A stretch of DNA of 64,000 nt from Oscillatoria sp. CS-180 (GCF_028330965.1 NZ_JAQMUB010000029.1:1-64000); one strand, 5' to 3'. Counted from the stretch's first letter, positions 36,245-47,430 are shown. Notes: a model not told the origin generated them from the letters alone. Program-made: numbers and translations.

Positions 36245-37125
36245 TAGCGAGATGTCAGTTCCGTTTCTGCACAATGACCTTCGCCGACATGTCCCAGGCT
36301 AGGCAGAATCGACATCAGCGTATCGTAATCCGTGGGAGATAGCTGTGCCTGTAGCCCTGCCATATCGACATCTAATGTGCCACCTTCTGCGATCTCAGCT
36401 AGTGGGTCAAACCCAAGCGCCCCAGTGTTAATCTCGTCTTCAGGAGCGGCTTCTCCATCTCCAAAGAGATGATCGAAATGGAAGGTAGCTTCTAAATCAG
36501 CTTGATCGGCTGGCTCAAGAATGCCTTTGCGATCGTCACCCACAAAGTCCCCGCAAACAAAGCCCAGTGTTGGATCAAGCTTCAGGGCGAAGTCAACGGT
36601 TTCTCCTTCCTTAGCGGCAGTCCCTTCAAGCCACAACGTCTGTCCTGCGGCTGGACCACTATCAGCCGGCATCATCTTCCAAGAGAGCGCGTTGTAGCGT
36701 CCAGAGGGTGCTTCTATGGTTTTGACTAAAATCGGCTCTGCATCATCGCCGCCTTCTGCTAAATCGACCGTAACAGGCTCCTCTAGGCTAACGGTCTCTG
36801 TTGCCTCTGGCTCTCCCCCCACTTCTGGGTCAAAAGCAGGCTCGCTTTGATACGCGGTGACATCAGCTAACGTGACATAGACATGATCGAAGTCAACTTG
36901 CCAACCGTCCTTAGTGACAAAGCCTTGGCGAACGAAGTCCTCACCATTAGCACGAATTTCAAGTTCACCCGTTGCAGCCGAGGCCGGTTCTTCTGCGGGC
37001 ATTTCATCGGTAGAAAGTTGCTCAGGAGCATCTGTTGCTGCTGGTTCTGAGCTACAGGCAAATAGCAGGGTTGGCACTGCAACACCAACAGCTAAACGAC
37101 CAAAGAAAGACTTAGATTTCAACAT
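36244..37125 (-). CDS. Lipoprotein at the head of the Ni/Co uptake operon (putative metal-binding NikK-like role)
   Basis: The protein is 293 residues. The lipobox is LLFACSS with Cys at about residue 24, followed by an acidic Ala/Glu-rich linker. The globular part begins GELEIRANGEDFVR and has DGWQVDFDHVYVTLADV, FVCGDFVGDD, FHFDHLFGD and a C-terminal GHVGEGHC. The His and Cys clusters are suitable metal ligands. I do not recognise a named family, but it is the first gene of an operon where each gene overlaps or nearly touches the next, so a substrate-capture role for the ECF transporter is likely. Some nickel ECF systems have an extra periplasmic NikK protein, and this may fill that place. 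Confidence 0.75.
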   Translation of the reverse strand: MLKSKSFFGRLAVGVAVPTLLFACSSEPAATDAPEQLSTDEMPAEEPASAATGELEIRANGEDFVRQGFVTKDGWQVDFDHVYVTLADVTAYQSEPAFDPEVGGEPEATETVSLEEPVTVDLAEGGDDAEPILVKTIEAPSGRYNALSWKMMPADSGPAAGQTLWLEGTAAKEGETVDFALKLDPTLGFVCGDFVGDDRKGILEPADQADLEATFHFDHLFGDGEAAPEDEINTGALGFDPLAEIAEGGTLDVDMAGLQAQLSPTDYDTLMSILPSLGHVGEGHCAETELTSR

Positions 37126-37206
37126 AACAAGCCTGTCAAATTTTCCTTAAGCGATCGCGTTTTCCGACCACTTAGTTCAGTTAATCGAGGCAAGCGTTGA
37201 AAAACA

Positions 37207-37223
37207 ATACCCCTAGGGGGCAT
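37207..37223. promoter_or_regulatory. Candidate CsoR/RcnR/InrS-type metal-sensor operator
   Basis: ATACCCCTAGGGGGCAT is a near-perfect inverted repeat, with the 10-bp core CCCCTAGGGG exact. The A/T-flanked C-tract/G-tract form is that of operators bound by DUF156 sensors (CsoR, RcnR, InrS). It stands 82 bp before the lipoprotein start, where a promoter of the Ni/Co operon is expected. No gene for such a sensor lies in the window. Confidence 0.6.
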
Positions 37224-37886
37224 TCAACTTAATAGAGGTCGCCAGTCTGGATGCTCAGAAAACTTTTATTTCTACTTTTATGAGTTCTTCTCAATTTTCA
37301 TTGCGCAGAGATTTATTTCAATATATTTTGCGCTGCCCGAAAGTTAATTGGAATCCGCCCCTATATTTTGCGTGTTTACCCAACTCTTAATTTTTCTGAA
37401 ATTCCCCTCAGGAAAGGGCTACAGCTATATTGGAATGGTAATTCCACTTAAAGAAAACTATTTCTTTGGGGTAGTTGACATGAAAGGGTGACATCTAGCT
37501 CCTGCAAAGCTATGTAAAATACAACCTTAAAACTGTATCTTTCAAGGCTTCACTCATCATGACCTGAAAAGTATTGCCACACTTATTGCAAAGGTATCTC
37601 AAGCAAGTTTTAATTGAAATGTTTTGCTAGGGCACTTGCTGTGCAAAACCTCGTTGCAGACAATGCTAATTTTCTTGTTTTATTGATAATTTTTGGGTAA
37701 TGTTCTTGGAGGATTGATTCTCGTTCCATTGGAATCTAAGTTGTACGCAAAGAAGCCTTGAGAGGCTTGGGACGCTTCATCAATGCACAATGCATAACCA
37801 AGCTGTCCGTCCAATGTACGGAGTCCAGAAGTTTTCACCTGCTGATGCTTGTATCTAAATTTATTTGATGAAAGTTCTTTGATGTA

Positions 37887-37942
37887 CACCCCTGTACGGC
37901 TTGGTTAAGTCCATCTCAGTGTTTTAGGGAAGAAGGGAGTAG
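37887..37942 (+). repeat. Dispersed repeat family 2, copy b
   Basis: CACCCCTGTACGGCTTGG, TTAAGTCCATCTCAGTGTTT and TAGGGAAGAAGGGAGTAG match copies a and c in order and spacing. It lies 92 bp downstream of the ahcY stop. Confidence 0.65.
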
Positions 37943-38034
37943 AAAAAGTGCAGGGCGAGTATCACCCACCCTGCTTATGGGTCTGCTATGGTCCTGCCCT
38001 GTAATAACAGAGCTGGCAGTAGAGACTTTAGCCT

Positions 38035-39969
<1,935 letters not shown>

Positions 39970-40698
39970 TTGGAAAGTACGAAAGAAAAGATTTTGGTTG
40001 TTGACGACGAGGCCAGCATTCGTCGAATTCTGGAAACTCGTCTTTCTATGATTGGGTACGATGTTGTCACCGCTGCAGATGGCGAAGAGGCGATCAACAC
40101 CTTTCACGCTTCTTGTCCAGATCTTGTGGTTTTGGACGTGATGATGCCCAAGCTTGACGGATACGGTGTTTGCCAAGAGCTGCGGAAAGAATCTGATATT
40201 CCCATCATCATGCTGACGGCGCTCGGGGATGTTGCCGATCGCATTACAGGGCTTGAACTCGGTGCGGACGACTATGTTGTTAAGCCTTTTTCACCCAAAG
40301 AGCTAGAAGCGCGAATTCGCTCTGTTCTTAGGCGCGTTGATAAGAGCCAAGCCACGGGCATTCCTAGTTCGGGTGTCATTTCCATCAATGCGATTCGCAT
40401 CGACACCAATAAACGACAGGTTTACAAAGGTGACGAGCGGATTCGGCTCACAGGTATGGAATTTAGCCTGTTGGAGCTATTGGTTAGTCGTTCTGGTGAA
40501 CCCTTTTCACGAGCTGAGATTCTTCAGGAAGTTTGGGGATATACCCCCGAACGTCACGTAGATACCCGAGTGGTAGACGTGCATATTTCACGTCTGCGAG
40601 CGAAGCTGGAAGAAGATCCCAGTAATCCAGAGCTAATCCTCACAGCTCGGGGAACTGGATATTTATTTCAGCGGATTGTAGAACCGGGTGAGGAGTAG
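39970..40698 (+). CDS. rpaB: OmpR-type response regulator RpaB
   Basis: The protein is 242 residues. The receiver (VVDDEASIRRILETRLSM, Asp56 in LDVMMP, VVKPFSPKELEARI) and the winged-helix DNA-binding domain (LLELLVSRSGEPFSRAEIL, VDVHISRLRAKLEEDP) are nearly identical to what I know of RpaB/Ycf27. RpaB binds HLR1 elements and controls high-light and photosystem genes with the kinase NblS. I chose TTG 39970, giving MESTKEKILVVDDE, the family's usual N-terminus, because GGGAG lies 11 bases upstream. TTG 39952 would overlap that site. plsX follows after 40 bp. Confidence 0.95.
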   Translation: MESTKEKILVVDDEASIRRILETRLSMIGYDVVTAADGEEAINTFHASCPDLVVLDVMMPKLDGYGVCQELRKESDIPIIMLTALGDVADRITGLELGADDYVVKPFSPKELEARIRSVLRRVDKSQATGIPSSGVISINAIRIDTNKRQVYKGDERIRLTGMEFSLLELLVSRSGEPFSRAEILQEVWGYTPERHVDTRVVDVHISRLRAKLEEDPSNPELILTARGTGYLFQRIVEPGEE

Positions 40699-40738
40699 TC
40701 TGCTAAAATTCTTAGGAGTTTTTACAGAATTCTAGTAC

Positions 40739-41773
40739 ATGGTAGCGACTCGCGCTCGAATTGCCGTAGATGCTATGGGGGGCGATCACGCCCCCGCCGA
40801 GATTATTGCAGGTGCCGTTAGAGCAAAAGCCGAACTGGATGCTGAAATCCTTCTAGTCGGTGATCCAGACCAAATCAGATCGGTCACCCCTAACGAACAT
40901 AATCTGGCTGGCATAGAAATCGTGCCCTCTGAAGGGACCATTGAGATGCATGAGGAGCCTATAAGTGCCTTGCGGCGCAAGCCGAAGGCATCAATCAGCG
41001 TCTCGATGGATTTAGTCAAGAAGAATAAGGCTGATGCGGTTGTTTCTGCTGGTCATTCAGGCGCCGCGATGGCCTCTGCTTTGCTGCGGTTAGGACGACT
41101 GAAGGGCATCGACCGTCCGGCGATTGGAGCCGTTTTTCCGACGGTTCTAGCGGATAAATCAGTTTTGATCTTGGATGTTGGCGCGATCGTTGACTGTCGC
41201 CCTAAGTTTTTGGAGCAGTTCGCTGTAATGGGGACGGTTTACTCTAAGTACGTGCTAGGCGTGGAAGAGCCTAAAGTCGGACTGCTCAACATTGGCGAAG
41301 AACCCAGCAAAGGTAACGATGCTGCGGTCCAAGCCTATCAGCTTCTGGAACAGCATCCTGTCGTTCCTTTCGTGGGCAACGCTGAAGGGCGTGATATCCT
41401 CTCTGGTCAGTTTGATGTGGTTGTCTGCGACGGTTTTGTGGGCAACGTGCTACTCAAGTTTGCCGAAGCTGTCGGTGAATCTGTCTTGCAGATTCTGCGA
41501 GAAGAATTACCTCGGGGAGCGCGGGGTAAACTGGGGACGTTTGTTCTCAAAGACAATTTGAAGCGGATTAAGCAGCGGGTTGATCATGCCGAGCATGGTG
41601 GTGGATTGCTGTTGGGTGTCGCTGGCATTGCCGTTATCAGTCATGGCAGTTCCCAAGCGCCTTCTATCTTTAACGCGATTCGGTTAGCGAAGGAAGCAGT
41701 CGATAATAAGGTATTAGATCGAATTCAGGCCCAATACCGAAAGGTAGCTATGCCTGCGGCAGACGGAGAATAA
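40739..41773 (+). CDS. plsX: Phosphate acyltransferase PlsX
   Basis: The protein is 344 residues. It converts acyl-ACP and phosphate to acyl-phosphate for membrane lipid synthesis. Signatures include IAVDAMGGDHAP, SALRRKPKASI, SAGHSGAAMASA, LNIGEEPSKGND, GNAEGRDI and VCDGFVGNVLLK. The stop TAA overlaps the fabH ATG by one base (TAATG), so the two are coupled, a common plsX-fabH pairing. Confidence 0.96.
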   Translation: MVATRARIAVDAMGGDHAPAEIIAGAVRAKAELDAEILLVGDPDQIRSVTPNEHNLAGIEIVPSEGTIEMHEEPISALRRKPKASISVSMDLVKKNKADAVVSAGHSGAAMASALLRLGRLKGIDRPAIGAVFPTVLADKSVLILDVGAIVDCRPKFLEQFAVMGTVYSKYVLGVEEPKVGLLNIGEEPSKGNDAAVQAYQLLEQHPVVPFVGNAEGRDILSGQFDVVVCDGFVGNVLLKFAEAVGESVLQILREELPRGARGKLGTFVLKDNLKRIKQRVDHAEHGGGLLLGVAGIAVISHGSSQAPSIFNAIRLAKEAVDNKVLDRIQAQYRKVAMPAADGE

Positions 41774-42771
41774 TGGTGCAGCATACAAAAACAGGGGTGG
41801 CATTAGTGGGAAGTGGCTCTGCCCACTTGCCGATCGCAGTGACTAATGACGACCTCAGTCAGGTTGTCGAGACATCGGATGAGTGGATTGCGACTCGAAC
41901 GGGCATCCGCCAGCGCTACATTGCGACGCAGCAGGAGTCTCTCGTTAGCTTGGCAACTAGTGCAGGCACAGCAGCCCTTGAGATGAGTAACACTCAGCCT
42001 ACTGACGTTGATCTCATCATTTTGGCAACCTCCACTCCTGATGATCTGTTTGGTAGTGCGGCTCAAGTTCAGGCGAATCTTGGCGCCTCCCACGCGGTTG
42101 CCTTTGACCTCACAGCGGCTTGTTCTGGCTTTTTATTTGCGTTAGTAACCGCCGCTCAATATATGCGGACTGGAGTGTACAAAACCGTTCTCGTCATCGG
42201 GGCTGATGTCCTTTCTCGGTGGACTGATTGGAGCGATCGCCGAACCTGCGTACTGTTTGGCGATGGTGCTGGAGCAGTTGTGTTGAAGGCCAGCGATCGC
42301 GATCGGCTGCTGGGATTTGATTTACGCAGCGATGGCACCCTGAATGGCTGTCTTAATTTGCCCTATCAAGCAGATTCCCAAGCATTGACTAGTGACAAAA
42401 CCGTGCAAAAAGGTACCTATCAGCCCGTCACGATGAATGGCAAAGAGGTGTATCGATTTGCCGTCAAGCGAGTCCCTGAAATTATTGAGAAAGCGCTTTT
42501 CCATGCTGGATTATCGACCGATGGCATTGACTGGTTACTGCTTCATCAAGCTAACCAGCGTATCTTAGACGCGGTTGCTGAGCGCCTTAACGTTCCCAAA
42601 GACAGGGTAATCAGTAATATGGGACGTCATGGCAATACTTCGGCTGCGTCAATTCCGCTTGCCCTTGACGAAGCCGTGCGTGACGGCAGAATCAAGGCAG
42701 GTGACGTTATTGCATCATCCGGCTTTGGTGCAGGTCTCAGTTGGGGAGCCGCTATTTTTGAGTGGGGATGA
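41773..42771 (+). CDS. fabH: Beta-ketoacyl-ACP synthase III
   Basis: The protein is 332 residues. It starts fatty acid synthesis by condensing acetyl-CoA with malonyl-ACP. The catalytic triad is visible: Cys in TAACSGF (about residue 117), His in LLHQANQRI, Asn in GRHGNTSAAS. Also present are SDEWIATRTGI and a C-terminal GAGLSWGAAIF. It is coupled to plsX. In many cyanobacteria fabD comes next, but here two repeat copies follow and then an unrelated gene on the other strand. Confidence 0.96.
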   Translation: MVQHTKTGVALVGSGSAHLPIAVTNDDLSQVVETSDEWIATRTGIRQRYIATQQESLVSLATSAGTAALEMSNTQPTDVDLIILATSTPDDLFGSAAQVQANLGASHAVAFDLTAACSGFLFALVTAAQYMRTGVYKTVLVIGADVLSRWTDWSDRRTCVLFGDGAGAVVLKASDRDRLLGFDLRSDGTLNGCLNLPYQADSQALTSDKTVQKGTYQPVTMNGKEVYRFAVKRVPEIIEKALFHAGLSTDGIDWLLLHQANQRILDAVAERLNVPKDRVISNMGRHGNTSAASIPLALDEAVRDGRIKAGDVIASSGFGAGLSWGAAIFEWG

Positions 42772-42775
42772 GGAC

Positions 42776-42825
42776 CGTGCATCGTCATAGGGCTTGCCGT
42801 CCTGTCCTAATCGAACTATAGCGGC
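42776..42825 (+). repeat. Dispersed repeat family 1, copy F (partial, 3' half)
   Basis: CGTGCATCGTC, AGGGCTTGCCGTCCTGTCCT and a degenerate CTATAGCGG end resemble the right half of copy E. The 3' arm of the stem is lost. It lies just after the fabH stop. Confidence 0.4.
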
Positions 42826-42838
42826 ATGTATTTGGGGC

Positions 42839-42894
42839 TATTCCCTGCTCCCTCAAGACACTGAGATGGACTTGCCAAGCTGCACAGGGCTATC
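42839..42894 (-). repeat. Dispersed repeat family 2, copy c (inverted)
   Basis: On the minus strand it reads ATAGCCCTGTGCAGCTTGG, AAGTCCATCTCAGTGTCTTG and AGGGAGCAGGGAAT, close to copies a and b. Adjacent to family 1 copy F. Confidence 0.65.
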
Positions 42895-42921
42895 GTGGCG
42901 ACCGTAAATGATCACTTAATA

Positions 42922-43578
42922 TTAGTCACGAACTTTCGGACAAGGTTTGCCGTCTGTCGTCGCCATTGCGCACTGATCAACTAGACAAGGGGTGTAGTAG
43001 CTGTCCTCGGTTTCCAGAGGGGGTGGCGTTGCACCAAACACCATTTCACAACTCAAATCTTCAAAATTAGGCGTCATCGTCAGGGGAATGCCAAAGTCCT
43101 GAGTGAAAAATTTCTGGGTAGGCAGCTTACACATATTGACGCACATCCCCACACAGCGACTCTGTTCCAAATATCGGCACTTTTGGATATGGACTCCACT
43201 TCTTTGCTGACGAAGCTGCCCTTTTTCGTCTTTAATTTGCACTTCGACAACTTCGCAGGGGCCAACCAGCCACTCAAAGAGCTGAGTGGCAAACCAAGCA
43301 TTCAGTTCACATACCAACTGTGTTGGGGAAAAGAGTGTTCGAATGAGCCAGAGTACCTGCGCTGGAACCAGGGAGCTAAGTACGATCGCAACGAGCGCCT
43401 GCTGCTCCTGAGCATTGCGCCCTGTCATGATTCGCTGTGATAGATCGACAAAGCCGCTATAGCCTCTGAGACGGGATTTCTGACCTAGGGCATTCGCCAT
43501 CTTGCGACTGAACAGCCGAATAAAAATTCGGTCAATTAAACTGTCGTGATACTCCGTAGAAACGACCTTCGTTGACAT
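42922..43578 (-). CDS. D27-like protein (DUF4033 family, carotenoid isomerase-like)
   Basis: The protein is 218 residues. The plant D27 enzyme isomerises all-trans to 9-cis beta-carotene in strigolactone synthesis and binds iron. The C-terminal DUF4033 block is present: KCRYLEQSRCVGMCVNMCK, then FGIPLTMTPNFEDLSCEM and FGATPPP, with many conserved Cys. The N-terminal part (RIFIRLFSRKMANALG) is also typical. In cyanobacteria the reaction is not settled, so carotenoid isomerisation is only a family-based guess. It is monocistronic on the minus strand. Confidence 0.88.
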   Translation of the reverse strand: MSTKVVSTEYHDSLIDRIFIRLFSRKMANALGQKSRLRGYSGFVDLSQRIMTGRNAQEQQALVAIVLSSLVPAQVLWLIRTLFSPTQLVCELNAWFATQLFEWLVGPCEVVEVQIKDEKGQLRQQRSGVHIQKCRYLEQSRCVGMCVNMCKLPTQKFFTQDFGIPLTMTPNFEDLSCEMVFGATPPPLETEDSYYTPCLVDQCAMATTDGKPCPKVRD

Positions 43579-43731
43579 AGTAGAACTCGGACCAGCATCA
43601 GCAACAGCGTGACTACTGTAACGCGATCGCCCCCTGCTCTTGTGAATTCGCGACTTTAGGGTTGGTGTAAGACCGTAAGCTTGACAGTTATTTTGACCGG
43701 CCTATTGGCATAGGCAAACCACAAAACAGTG

Positions 43732-44466
43732 TCACAATTCCGGCCTAAACTGCCCTATTTGGGTGAGTTCATCCGCCTGCACCTGGAGGACAACAGCCTC
43801 TCCTGACTGGGGTACGATATCGGTTAGCGCTGTGATGTTGACCTGATGCGTCACCATCACCACTACACCGGGCGTCTCTGCTTGGTCGAGTAGATAGTTC
43901 TTGACGTCATTGGTTTGGGACTCAGCCGTAGCGCGATCGCGAAAAAATGAATTCAGTGGCAGAAACGGTTCAACGTCACCAACAGCCATCAGTTCAGCTG
44001 TTTCCAACGAGCGACACCACTGGCTAGACAACACCTGCTGGACTTCGACACCGCGATCACGGAAAGCCTGTCCAATTTGTTGAGCTTGCGATCGTCCCTC
44101 GGCAGACAAATTGCGCTGTGTTGAGCAATCCTCTAGCTGAAAATTGCTGGGGTCACCGCTTCCAGGAGCGAGGGCGTGTCGTAGCAGAACGGCATACAGC
44201 GCCTCATCAGGCTGCTGCAACCTTTGCCACAGCTCTTCCTTGGTGAGGACATCAGAAGCATCACTGACGGTCGCATCAGTATTGTTAGGACGATTGTCAA
44301 CCTCAATCATCTCGGGGGTCGGCGATACAGCCGGAGACGGCGATTCTGAAAGAGGTGTTGGGTCCACTTCATCTGGGCTGCTATCTGGGCGGGTGGCACA
44401 GCTAGCCACTAAGAGTACCGTCAACGCACACAACCGAAATGAGTGGAGAATGCTGGTTAGCGTCAT
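43732..44466 (-). CDS. Lipoprotein with histidine phosphatase (phosphoglycerate mutase-like) domain
   Basis: The protein is 244 residues from the ATG at 44466; a GTG at 44475 is in frame. The lipobox VASCAT puts it on the outer face of the inner membrane after a Pro/Ser-rich linker. The phosphatase domain (about 85-235) has the phospho-accepting LLRHALAP (RH motif), the CSTQRNLSAEGRSQAQ helix, SSQWCRSLETAE and the second catalytic His in VTHQVNITAL. The substrate is unknown. An exported member may hydrolyse phosphoesters or act on envelope components. Confidence 0.85.
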   Translation of the reverse strand: MTLTSILHSFRLCALTVLLVASCATRPDSSPDEVDPTPLSESPSPAVSPTPEMIEVDNRPNNTDATVSDASDVLTKEELWQRLQQPDEALYAVLLRHALAPGSGDPSNFQLEDCSTQRNLSAEGRSQAQQIGQAFRDRGVEVQQVLSSQWCRSLETAELMAVGDVEPFLPLNSFFRDRATAESQTNDVKNYLLDQAETPGVVVMVTHQVNITALTDIVPQSGEAVVLQVQADELTQIGQFRPEL

Positions 44467-44554
44467 GGTTTGCACCGATTCTTACAACTCAGCCGTAATG
44501 GATTGCCCTTAGTAAACCCCTTGAAGCTAACCGATTTCATATATGGGGTGGCGT

Positions 44555-46453
44555 TTAACTTTCAAGCATTTGCAGCTTGTAGAGACTAGCATAGAGACCG
44601 TCTTGGGCCAGGAGGGTTTCATGGTTGCCTTGCTCAATCAGTTCCCCCTGTTTCAGGACCAGGATGCGATCCACGTTGCGAATGGTCGAGAGACGGTGAG
44701 CAATGATGATAGCCGTTCGCCCCTGCAATAATTTCTCAAGCGCATCCTGAATTAAAGCTTCAGTGCCCACGTCCAAGTTGGCGGTTGCTTCATCAAGGAT
44801 CAAAATACCAGGATTGCGAATAGCTGCTCTAGCGAAGGCTAATAGCTGCTTTTGACCACCGGAAAGGTTAGTACCTCGTTCTCGTAACGGAGTGTTATAT
44901 CCTTGGGGAAGCTGCTCGATAAATGGAGCAACGTTTGTTTTCCGAGCAGCCTCTTGAACCGCCTCAAGCGAATAGTTTTCTCCCAGTGAAATATTGCTTT
45001 TAACATCACCGGCAAACAAGAAGCCATCTTGTAAGATGACTGCCATGCGACGACGTAGCTCGGCCTGCGGCAGGTCTCTAATATTAATGCCATCCAGCTT
45101 GATTTCACCTTTATTAACATCATAGAGACGGCAGAGCAAGCGAATGATGGAGCTTTTACCGGCACCTGTAGGACCAACCAGCGCTACTTTTTCACCAGGC
45201 CGGATGGTGAAGTTGAGGTTCTTAAGAACATAGTCATCTTGCTTGTAGCCAAAAGTAACCTGATCAAATCGAATCTCAGACGCGGCTGTTTTTGTCCACT
45301 GTCGATCGCGTTTAGCATCCCTTAGATCTGAGGCATGACTAGACCCCTTTATCTGCAACTGCGGCACTACAGCAGATGCGTGGTCTCGACTTGGATCCTG
45401 AATTTCAACAGGAACGTTCAATAAATCAGTAATCCGTTCAACAGCAGTAAAACCGGCTTGAATCGAGGTGAATTTGTCGGCAAACTGTCGTAACGGGTCG
45501 AACAGGCGCTGAGCAAACAAAATAAAGGAGGCCAGTGTGCCAAAGTTGAGAGACTCTTGCATGACGAGATATCCGCCTAACCAAAGCACCCCTGCGATCG
45601 CCACCAATGCAATCCATTCCAGCGTGGCCGAAACAGCTGAGTCATGAAAGATCGTCTTGTCAATGGCCTGAACATACTGTCGATTCGTCTTGGCAAATCC
45701 TTGAGCGTTGTACCGCTCCCGACGAAACATCTGCACCACTTCGATGCCCATGATGTTTTCTTGCAGCGTTGCATTCAGCTCTGACAACTTGTCTCGCGCA
45801 CGATAATTAGCCTTGCGATACTGCTGCTGAAAGTAGATGATCAACCAAGTGACTGGAATCAGCATCGCGATGAGCATCAGGGCTAGCTGCCATTGCAGGA
45901 TGAACATGGTGACTGCAATGACGCCAATGGAAAAAATATCACTAAAGATGCCGACAGCTCCCGTTGAAAAGACGTCTCCCAGAGCATCCACATCACTGGT
46001 GAGTCGAGTAATCAGTTTGCCTACGGGAGTGCGATCAAAGAATCGAACTGCTAGGGAGGTGACGTGGCTGAATAAATCGTTGCGAATATTCGCTGTAATG
46101 CGCTGACCAACTTTCTGAACTAAGTAGCTTTGCCAGCCATCTAACGTAAGTCGGACCGTAACGGTGGCTAGCAGCAAAGCCACTAATAAATTGAGTCCTG
46201 TTTGCAGCGTCCTACCTTCTAAAAACCAGGCGACAGGTTCCTGACGAATGAGCGAAATGGCTTGTCCAATTAGAATGGGCTGTAGGGCATTTGCTAAAGA
46301 AAGCGGCACTAGCAAAATGAGCGGTACCCAAAGAAAGCGCCGCTGAGCTTTGATGTAGGGAAGTAAGCGGAGAAATAAGCGCCAATCGTTGCTGCGTTCT
46401 GAGAGCGCTGCCTCATGAGCGGATGATTTGGGCACGTTAGTGGCTGAGGTCAT
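44555..46453 (-). CDS. ABC exporter, fused membrane and ATPase domains (MsbA/MdlB-like)
   Basis: The protein is 632 residues. Six membrane helices fill residues 30-330 (for example WVPLILLVPLSLANALQPIL). The ATPase domain has Walker A VGPTGAGKSS, Q-loop VILQDGFLF, signature NLSGGQKQ, Walker B ILILDEAT and the switch His in IAHRLST. It works as a homodimer or a heterodimer and exports lipids, peptides or drugs; which is unknown. It is downstream of hisG on the same strand, 332 bp away. Confidence 0.93.
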   Translation of the reverse strand: MTSATNVPKSSAHEAALSERSNDWRLFLRLLPYIKAQRRFLWVPLILLVPLSLANALQPILIGQAISLIRQEPVAWFLEGRTLQTGLNLLVALLLATVTVRLTLDGWQSYLVQKVGQRITANIRNDLFSHVTSLAVRFFDRTPVGKLITRLTSDVDALGDVFSTGAVGIFSDIFSIGVIAVTMFILQWQLALMLIAMLIPVTWLIIYFQQQYRKANYRARDKLSELNATLQENIMGIEVVQMFRRERYNAQGFAKTNRQYVQAIDKTIFHDSAVSATLEWIALVAIAGVLWLGGYLVMQESLNFGTLASFILFAQRLFDPLRQFADKFTSIQAGFTAVERITDLLNVPVEIQDPSRDHASAVVPQLQIKGSSHASDLRDAKRDRQWTKTAASEIRFDQVTFGYKQDDYVLKNLNFTIRPGEKVALVGPTGAGKSSIIRLLCRLYDVNKGEIKLDGINIRDLPQAELRRRMAVILQDGFLFAGDVKSNISLGENYSLEAVQEAARKTNVAPFIEQLPQGYNTPLRERGTNLSGGQKQLLAFARAAIRNPGILILDEATANLDVGTEALIQDALEKLLQGRTAIIIAHRLSTIRNVDRILVLKQGELIEQGNHETLLAQDGLYASLYKLQMLES

Positions 46454-46785
46454 AGGATGAGCGATCGCAATAGGTCTTCAAACCAGGCTTTACACAAGCT
46501 CTGTCAGGGAACTCTGTCTGAGGGATCTAGATCTCGTTCTTCACCAACAGCAAAAGCCAACGCTGCATCAGATTCACGACATTAGGGCTTTCACAAATAG
46601 ACGATTGGTCTTGTAGGGTGGGCAGCCCATGCCGCCTATCAACATTCCGTGTCGGTTCTAAACGTGAATTCTGTTGATGATATGTGCCGCATAGGTTATC
46701 GGCAAAGCGTGTACAGTCCTTAATCTATCGCAAGCATTCACTGTTCTGGGGTGAATTAAAGCGCAAATATTGCTGATTAAAGGCC
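46454..46785. other. Intergenic region between hisG and the ABC exporter
   Basis: 332 bp without a gene. It contains a TAGGGTGGGCAGCCCATGCC word and a short inverted pair ATCAACA / TGTTGAT (about 46639-46685). Nothing else recognised. Confidence 0.4.
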
Positions 46786-47430
46786 CTAAACAGCCGCAGT
46801 CAGAGGTTCTCGGAGTTGACGCACAATGTCAGCTAACCCGCCAGGATTGACTCGATAGCTCACCGGATGAGCAATCAGCCGAGCTGTGCTCTCATACAAA
46901 ACTTCTAACTCAGTGAGATTGTTTTCTCGCAGTGTGCGCCCAGTTGAAACTAAATCGACAATGGCTTCTGACATACCTGTAATCGGCCCCAACTCGACAG
47001 AACCATAGAGGGGCACGATATCAACCGGTAAATCAATGCTTTGAAAATAGTCGCGGGCACAGTTAACAAATTTAGAGGCAACGCGGCTATGGGCGGGCAG
47101 ATCCAGTGCAGAACGATAGGGACTAGAGGCTTTCACCGCCACAGACATCCGACAGTGCCCAAAACCTAGATCAGCGAGCTGAGCCACATCAGCCTGTTTT
47201 TCGCGCAGCACATCATAACCCACGATGCCCAATTGGGCCTGTCCATGCTCTACATATACAGGCACATCTTGGGCCCGAACCAGTAGACCTTGAGCGTTAC
47301 CGTCAGGCGTTTGGATTTGCAGCTGACGATTTGATTTATCTAGGAAGGCACTGAAGTCCAGTCCGATCGCTTGAAAACGATCAATGCTTTCCTTCAACAG
47401 CGCTCCTTTGGGTAGTGCAATAGTCAGCAT
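46786..47430 (-). CDS. hisG: ATP phosphoribosyltransferase, short catalytic form
   Basis: The protein is 214 residues. It joins ATP and PRPP in the first step of histidine synthesis. Features are [11 protein letters not shown] at the N-terminus, [19 protein letters not shown] and the PRPP-binding [13 protein letters not shown]. At this length it lacks the C-terminal regulatory domain and so needs HisZ, which is not in the window. Confidence 0.97.
   Translation of the reverse strand: MLTIALPKGALLKESIDRFQAIGLDFSAFLDKSNRQLQIQTPDGNAQGLLVRAQDVPVYVEHGQAQLGIVGYDVLREKQADVAQLADLGFGHCRMSVAVKASSPYRSALDLPAHSRVASKFVNCARDYFQSIDLPVDIVPLYGSVELGPITGMSEAIVDLVSTGRTLRENNLTELEVLYESTARLIAHPVSYRVNPGGLADIVRQLREPLTAAV

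Larger units (their letters stand above)
37126..38034. other. Long AT-rich intergenic region between the Ni/Co operon and ahcY
   Basis: 909 bp. It holds the operator above, a pair of direct repeats TATATTTTGCG (37322-37332 and 37362-37372, 40 bp apart) and repeat family 2 copy b. An open frame at 37680-37889 (minus, 69 codons, GTG start) begins inside that repeat and has no recognisable family, so it is not annotated. Confidence 0.5.

Noticed and set aside
37680-37889. 69-codon minus-strand frame with GTG start
   Set aside because: Starts inside repeat family 2 copy b and resembles no known protein; reported only within the intergenic note.
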